Below, piece by piece: positions 41,638 to 64,000 of a stretch of 64,000 bases of DNA (positions are counted from its first letter, which is position 1; the number at the start of each line of letters is the position of its first letter). This DNA is from Erpobdella octoculata. Its lineage: Eukaryota; Annelida; Clitellata; Hirudinida; Erpobdellidae. The translations under genes were made by a program, and so were the position numbers. The stretch lies in contig OZ022239.1 of NCBI GenBank assembly GCA_963978895.1, forward strand, positions 37,095,830 through 37,159,829, in the 5' to 3' direction. A model generated the notes under the pieces. That model did not search any database, was not told where the DNA came from, and worked only from the letters and a program-made list of their open reading frames with translations.

Positions 41638-42899
41638 GAATGCTCACATGATTGGACTTCCAACCTTCAGGCCAGAGCTGTGACGGATGTTATATACTTT
41701 GATTTCCGTAAAGCTTTTGACTCAGTCTCACACGCTAAGCTTTTAACTAAACTAGAAGCCTATGGTCTTGCTGGCAACCTTTTTAACTGGGTCAAAAACT
41801 TCCGGACTGACCGGAGTCAATGTGTAAAGCTATACAACAATGTATCTCCAGAAAAACTTGTAACAAGTGGTGTTCCTCAGGACAGTGTTCTAGGCCCTAC
41901 TTTATTTTTGCTTTTTATCAATGACGTTGTTTATAATTCTGATAATCTGAATGTTACTGCAAAACTATATGCTGATGATATCAAGATTTACTCCTGCCGT
42001 TCAACAACCGAACCCAATAACGACTTAAGCAGTGCTGTTTCGAGACTAGTAGAGTGGAATACAAAGTGGCAGCTCAACATCGCAGCCGATAAATGCTTCG
42101 TTTTTCAAATCGCTAATAACAAAAATGTGATGGTAACTTCATACTCTATTGACAACAATAATCTCAAGGTTGTTGACTATATTAGGGATTTAGGCGTTGT
42201 AGTTGATAGTAAGCTACGGTTTGATAAGCACATTTCAACAATAATTCATAGAGCCCAAGCAAGAACTCGTTTAATTTTAAGATGCTTCCACTCTCGCGAC
42301 AAGCAGCTTATGAAGACGGCTTTTTGTGTATACGTCCGACCGTTATTGGAATTTTGCAGCGAAGCCTGGTCGCCTCACCTAAAATATTTGTGTGACGACA
42401 TAGAAAAAGTTCAGCGATCTTTCACTAAAAGACTGGAAGGTCTCAGAAACGTCTCTTACGTAAATAGACTGAAAGTTCTCAACCTGCAGTCATTGAAGCA
42501 ACGCCGTCTTGAAATTAATCTGTTGCTGTGCTATAAAATTATGCACCAGCTTGTCGACACCCTACTGACCAAGGCACTGATACAATCTTCAAGCCACCGT
42601 ACAAGAGGCCATCCCTACAAACTTTACAGAATTCCATCCTCGTCTGACTGGGTCAAGTATTTCTTCACCTACAGAATAGTGGAAGCTTGGAACAACATGC
42701 GTCCTAGTGTTGTGACGACCAAGTCTTTAGAAGCTTTCAAAACCCGCTTAAAAGAACATCTAGCTTCGTCATCAATTGGTTCCTTACTTTTTTAGTTATT
42801 TTGCAATTTGTTTGTTTGTTTGTTTTTTCTTATTTTGTTTTTTTAATGTTTTTGATAGTATCAGTTGCACTATGTGTCCTTCTGTCTTTTTCACAAAAA

Positions 42900-42910
<11 letters not shown>
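41638..42910 (+). mobile_element. 5'-truncated CR1-like LINE, 3' half of ORF2 open
   Basis: The open frame 41680-42795 (371 residues) starts inside the reverse transcriptase (VIYFDFRKAFDSVSHAKLL) and runs through YADDIKIYS to a normal C terminus ending ASSSIGSLLF. The conserved SGVPQGSVLGP loop reads SGVPQDSVLGP here, a Gly-to-Asp change. The annotated first Met is an internal residue of the truncated protein, not a start. A TTTG-rich 3' UTR and AATA tail follow and merge with the tetranucleotide array. Confidence 0.88.
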
Positions 42911-43525
<615 letters not shown>

Positions 43526-43539
43526 GTAGATACAAGCAG

Positions 43540-44240
43540 GGAGGGATGGAAAGATGCATCTCCCCACCAGAGTATCAATTGATACTTTTTGGGTATAATA
43601 CCTGGTTTTTGGAAAATGACCGTAGCTTTTTGGGAAAAAGTGGAAGTCTTTGAAAAATATTTGGAAAAATACGACTACCCATCAACGGTCATCAGCTTTT
43701 ATGAAGAAAACGTGAACAATTTCTGAAGTGTATCCCCCCAAGAATTTTTAGATCCGCCACTGGGTATAAAGGGCGTGAATGATTTAATCATATAGCAGAG
43801 GAAGTACAGATTTAGTAAAAAAAGATGTCCAAAATGGTGTGCGTAGAATTTTGTTTTATATTTATGTAATAAATAATAATAACTTAGATGTAGACAGCCG
43901 TGAGGGAATCAACATTGTATCAATACCACTTATAGGGTAAAGTTCCAAGAGTTTGCTGATTGTATTTAGGCACAGGAAAAAGCTAAACATTGAACCAACA
44001 CTAATACACAATTCATTATACTCTGCATTTATTCATAAATCTAGCATCGAGCTCAGATATAAAATTGTCTACACACGCAAAAAAGATTTCAATACGCATT
44101 GAATCATCACGGGGTTAAGTAAAGTTAAATTTTTTTAAAAATATAGTAAACTGAAAACTCTAAGTGAAAAAACTTCAAAATTTGAAAATCAGGGGGGGGG
44201 CGAATTTCCCCCTGCCCACCTCAATTTACGTCCCTGGTTG
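43540..44240. mobile_element. hAT-like terminal fragments (unresolved)
   Basis: CAGGGAGGGATGG at about 43548, a reversed CAGTGGCGGATCTAAAAATT end at about 43738-43762, and a reversed CAGGGACGTAAATTGAGG end at about 44214-44234 are hAT-type termini. No pair shares a target duplication, so boundaries are uncertain. Confidence 0.4.
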
Positions 44241-45392
44241 TAATAACAATTTTTTTCTAAGAATTCTGCAAAAAGTGATTTGAGTGGGCCAGATCTGTAA
44301 ATGGAAATTAGCGTCACGTTTTTCTCCCGTGCAGTTGCCTGACAATGACAACATACGAGGCGTTCAAATGTGGTTGATATGCAGCCGTCGTTCAGCCGAT
44401 ATGCAGCTTTATGGAGACCACCAGACCACCATTATTGGTTTTACACAAGTTCAAACGGTCGCAATCTGTCCAATTTATCATGCAAGGATTCTGTCAGAGG
44501 CAGGACGTCAACGCAATAACATTCTTTATTACTGCTTCTAATTTATTGCTAAAAGGCATCCAAACCTCACCTTCAGTGGCTGCGAGATTTGAGAGCGTCT
44601 TCCAGCTTGATGGGACGATGGTATATTGGCCGATGCGGTATTTAGTTACACCCCTCCAAAAGACGCAAAATTTCTCTACAAAATCTATCCCTCAGTATTA
44701 GTAGGTTCTAAAATAAGCTGCGTTGATTCACGTGAAAAACTCTGTGTTATTTTAGATCACAATTTCTTATTTAAACCTTATATTAATCAATTAGTTATTA
44801 TAGTTTGGTCCTTTGTGTTACCAGTCTGACATGTACACTAAATTCAATTAATCATAAATATGACCAGTCTCAAGGATATATCTATATATATATAGCCTGG
44901 ATGTCTAGAAAAGAATGTGTTAATATCTAGCAAAACATAATTTTGCAAGTGATACTAAACATATAATTTTTGTAACATAAATTATAAATATAAATGAAAC
45001 ATTAGTAAATTATTTTATTAATTTTAAATGACAATAAAAAATGTATTTGCACCACAGAAATAATAATAAAACACAAAAAGAAAAACTTATACGAAAAAAG
45101 AAGAGGCATAAAAAAGCATTGCATGTTGGAGAGAACATCACATGATTTTTAAACATTCAACAACAAATTCTATCTAAACAAAAAACTAAAATATAACCAT
45201 GTCTTACATCCGTTAGTTGGATAAGTGAAATAAAAAGAAACAAAAGTTCAGATCTCTTTGGCATGACTAGAGATCACACATGTAAACAAATACACACTGA
45301 TACAAATATAAACTAACACATATTTAATTATGATGTAAAAATTAAACAAGATGGTAGTATACTGAATACCACCATCAACTACGAATGCATGA

Positions 45393-45395
<3 letters not shown>
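44241..45395. other. Mostly unrecognised; faint LINE trace
   Basis: At 44690-44800 the plus strand reads REKLCVILDHNFLFKPYINQ, resembling the LGVxLDxxLxFxxHI motif after the RT palm of LINEs, but too short to be sure. The rest is AT-rich with no gene. Confidence 0.35.

Positions 45396-45450
<55 letters not shown>
45396..45450. repeat. (TA)n microsatellite
   Basis: About 27 TA units. Confidence 0.95.
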
Positions 45451-45460
<10 letters not shown>

Positions 45461-45699
45461 AAGTGATGATATGCACACATACACCCACATGTATTTGTAT
45501 GCATGATGAAAATAACTCAAAAGAGGTCATGAAAGCAACTTACCATGAAAAAGTTTAATTTAATAAAATACAAACAGTTAGGAGCATTCACTGGACAGAA
45601 CAGATATAAAATTTTTACAAATTCAAGCCATAGATTTTCGCACATGCAGTTGAGTTGATTTGCTCGTTTGAACACATAAAGATGTCATAGATGATTCAA

Positions 45700-45850
45700 C
45701 AAAAGATGTACAACAAATGAATGACTGATGTGCAACAAATGAACAAATGCATGAATGGTGTACAACAAATGAACAAATGCATGAATGATGTACAACAAAT
45801 GAATGAGTACATGAATGATGTACCAATAAATGAATGAATGCACGAATGAA
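45700..45850. repeat. About 30-bp minisatellite
   Basis: Four to five units containing GATGTACAACAAATGAA and CAAATGCATGA. The related His/Ser/Phe frame is a repeat artefact. Confidence 0.8.
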
Positions 45851-46312
45851 CATTAAAATATTATCAAATCAGCTTATTAATTAAATAATTGGATGAATGT
45901 ACAGAAAATATCGATCATCTAAAAACAGCCCAAACAAAACTTAAAAATGCAACAGTTTCTTTACGCAAGTCAACAACAACACTTCAGAAATTACTTCTAA
46001 TACAACTACATCCTAATTCAAGCAGACAACTACTTCACAAATAAAACAAATAAAAATGTTTTGATTTTATGATGTTTCATGGTGAACTCCTATCAAATAT
46101 TAAATGTAAGAGAAAACAAACTCAGAAAAGAAATTAAATAAAGAAAATGCGAGCCACGACTTATCGATTGTGCAAATACTTACTGATGACGATGGTGACA
46201 TTCCTTATTAACGACATTACATCTTTCGCTCGGGATTCTCTTGGCAAGTGAAACAATACAAATGGCATACTAATTACAATTTGTGAAATACAGTTTAAAG
46301 CTCTTCAGTGAT

Positions 46313-46501
<189 letters not shown>

Positions 46502-46846
46502 CAAGAAATTAATTATGATAAAATTGTTTTCACACATAATAATTTGAGTAGTGAAAAAAAATAAGGAAGATTTTAGAATAGCAGATAACAGAGAGGATTT
46601 TATGAATGGATGATCAAATTAACGAATGGATAAGTAGATTGGTTGAGTAAATGGTTGATTGAGTAGATATACAGTTGAGTAGCATAAGAAGAATAGGATG
46701 AAGGATGAGTGGATGAATAAATAAACAGGTTATGATGGTTGCTACTTAAAACTGCAAGCCTTCAGCAGATAGAAAAGATCGGTCTCATTGGTGGTAATGT
46801 GTGAAACAGCAAATAAATAAATGAATAATTGACTGGATGGATTAAT

Positions 46847-62648
<15,802 letters not shown>

Positions 62649-62654
62649 CTGTTT

Positions 62655-62656
<2 letters not shown>

Positions 62657-62686
<30 letters not shown>
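62657..62686. repeat. (ATT)n microsatellite
   Basis: About ten ATT units just upstream (gene sense) of provisional PKC exon A. Confidence 0.9.
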
Positions 62687-62884
62687 GCTTTAAATTATTT
62701 TTTTTAATTTCAAAATAATCCAAGTTGCCATTAGTAAAAAATCTTGAATTTTGTGGCAACACGATGAATAGTGTCATCAGTAATGTCATATTTCTAGCTA
62801 CTGTAGAAAGCAATGTCCAGTAACAAAAAAGTTCCAACAATAATCCAGCAATAATGAACTGGACCTGGAAGTTTGTGCTAAGCC

Positions 62885-62990
62885 TCAAGATTTTAGGTCC
62901 GTAAAAACGGGCCAGGCCAAAAACAGCACGGATCGAGTCTGGAATTTTGTGCCAAGTTGCCTACGCTTCGGACCACAAAAATTGGCTCGT
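62885..62990 (+). repeat. GGGCC-family fragment
   Basis: TTTAGGTCCGTAAAAACGGG, CCAGGCCAAAAACAGCACGG: same family as 18590-18960. It ends at a TATTATGATATTCAACTGAC word, a diverged single copy of the 25-bp PKC donor repeat. Confidence 0.5.
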
Positions 62991-63004
62991 ATTATGATAT
63001 TCAA

Positions 63005-63491
63005 CTGACATGGAATACTGTGTACAGGCCTGGTCACCTCATTTGAAGAGGAACATATCTTGTATGGAGAGGGTGCATGTGCAGAGAAGAGCTACAAAAC
63101 TAGTGAACGGTATGAAAGGGCACAACTATCAGAGAAGGCTGAAAGTTTTGAATCTTACAACACTGGAGACAAGAAAGCAGAGGGGAGATCTGATAGAAAC
63201 CTTCTAAATTGCAAAGGGGCTAGACGACATCAATGTAACAGTGTTCTTTCGTAAAGCGCCAACCGAGCACAACTCGAGAAGACACAATCTCAAACTTCAA
63301 GTTCAAGGATGCAGTCTCGACTGCAGAAACACAGTTTTAGTCGAAGAGTTGTCCGGTGGTGGGATAGACTAAGTGCATCAAACACAGTAAACGCTTTCAA
63401 AGTTGAATTAGACAAATTGCTTGACAGCGTCGATACGCACTCGCAATTTATCAGTATACTCGTGGAGTTGTTTCTCTTACTACTTGTCTGA
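63005..63491 (+). pseudogene. LINE ORF2 C-terminal fragment
   Basis: Reads MEYCVQAWSPHLKRNISCME, RVHVQRRATKLVNGMKGHNY, QRRLKVLNLTTLETRKQRGD LIETF, then in another frame KHSFSRRVVRWWDRLSASNT VNAFKVELDKLLDSV. This is the thumb and C terminus of a CR1-like LINE, 5'-truncated and frameshifted. It sits upstream of the PKC linker exon. Confidence 0.82.
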
Positions 63492-63499
63492 CTGCATTA

Positions 63500-64000
63500 C
63501 TGGGGATTGCAAGACGTAAGTTTTGTGCGATACTTGGAAAGGAGCAAGCAGAATTATTGCATAATAACTAAAACCTGTTTTTGCGTACTCGTCTGGAAAA
63601 AGGAATACTGGATAAAGCTAGAGCTAGAACAACCATGCCTCCAAAGAAACAAGAATCAAGCAGAAAAGAGGGAAATTTAGTTGTGGAGGTAAACAGATTA
63701 AATTATGTGAATGTTGCAGACGCGTCGCATCGTTTTGAAAAGTGAGGGGGACAACTTTCTAGAAAGAATTTTTTTTATTTCTTAATTTCAAATATTGAAG
63801 TTTGTAACTTGCTTGTATTAATAATAAATGTGCATTTCTTCAATATAAATCACTCACCAACTATATTTTTATTTGAATCACATTTGAACATAAATATACG
63901 ATACTAAAAGTTGCCAAAAATGTCATGCCGAATTTCAGACAAAAAAACTGGCGGCAAAGTAAGCCCAAATCAACTGTGTCAATTGTCTCCTGGTGCACAT
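63500..64000. other. Window end, nothing recognised
   Basis: Expected to be PKC intron. A 36-codon plus-strand frame from 63637 (MPPKKQESSRK) has no family features. No PKC C1 domain (HxxC...CxxC pattern) was found on the minus strand, so the regulatory half must lie outside the window. Confidence 0.4.

Noticed and set aside
63637..63747. Plus-strand frame starting MPPKKQESS with a GAG|GTAAAC donor-like site
   Set aside because: Too short, no domain, and the apparent donor could be chance.

Overview
This is an AT-rich, intron-rich, transposon-dense piece of an animal nuclear genome using the standard code. The phylum cannot be fixed from the sequence. The two large spliced genes, an animal-type DEG/ENaC channel, CR1/L2-like LINEs, tRNA-derived SINEs, hAT, piggyBac and Helitron elements and very long (TA)n arrays all fit an invertebrate metazoan. 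Bacterial-style operons, ribosome binding sites and CRISPR arrays are absent.

Host genes. Four are supported. (1) 9212-10807, minus: an intronless 531-residue DEG/ENaC channel. (2) 15741-16685, plus: an intronless, divergent CDK-like kinase that lacks the PSTAIRE helix. (3) 26212-39078, minus: the PPP1R37 (LRRC68) orthologue, a leucine-rich-repeat regulator of protein phosphatase 1. All 11 coding exons could be placed with matching phases, giving about 1,020 residues. (4) 46847-62648, minus, 5' end outside the window: the kinase half of a novel-type (epsilon-like) protein kinase C in eight exons, with an unusual tail of about 255 residues after the hydrophobic motif. A phosphatase regulator and a kinase are therefore neighbours on one strand, but nothing in the sequence shows they work together.

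Layout. 1-9.2 kb is transposon debris: a 3.5-kb hAT element with an exact 8-bp target duplication that contains an L2-like LINE, a MITE and a SINE, then a short hAT with long inverted repeats. 9.2-16.7 kb holds the channel, simple repeats, a tRNA-Leu pseudogene, fragments of a CXC-domain protein, a Gypsy-type gag and a Helitron protein, and the CDK-like gene. 16.7-25.5 kb is a Helitron pile-up with 18-bp minisatellites, a complete non-autonomous Helitron and another hAT with exact target duplication. 26.2-39.1 kb is PPP1R37. 39-46.8 kb holds decayed LINEs, a SINE and a 0.6-kb tetranucleotide array. 46.8-62.6 kb is the PKC gene, whose introns carry hAT remnants, a PIF1/Helitron helicase pseudogene split by a nearly full-length two-ORF LINE, a piggyBac relic with TTAA ends, a hAT with exact target duplication, and a LINE inserted beside a splice donor.

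Most unusual: the 5' splice site after the PKC glycine-loop exon is the first unit of a 25-bp tandem repeat, so five or six donor-like sites stand in a row and any but the first leads at once to an in-frame stop. Other points of interest are the long acidic PKC tail, the UAAUG stop-start overlap and altered endonuclease motif in the young LINE, and the coding minisatellite in PPP1R37.
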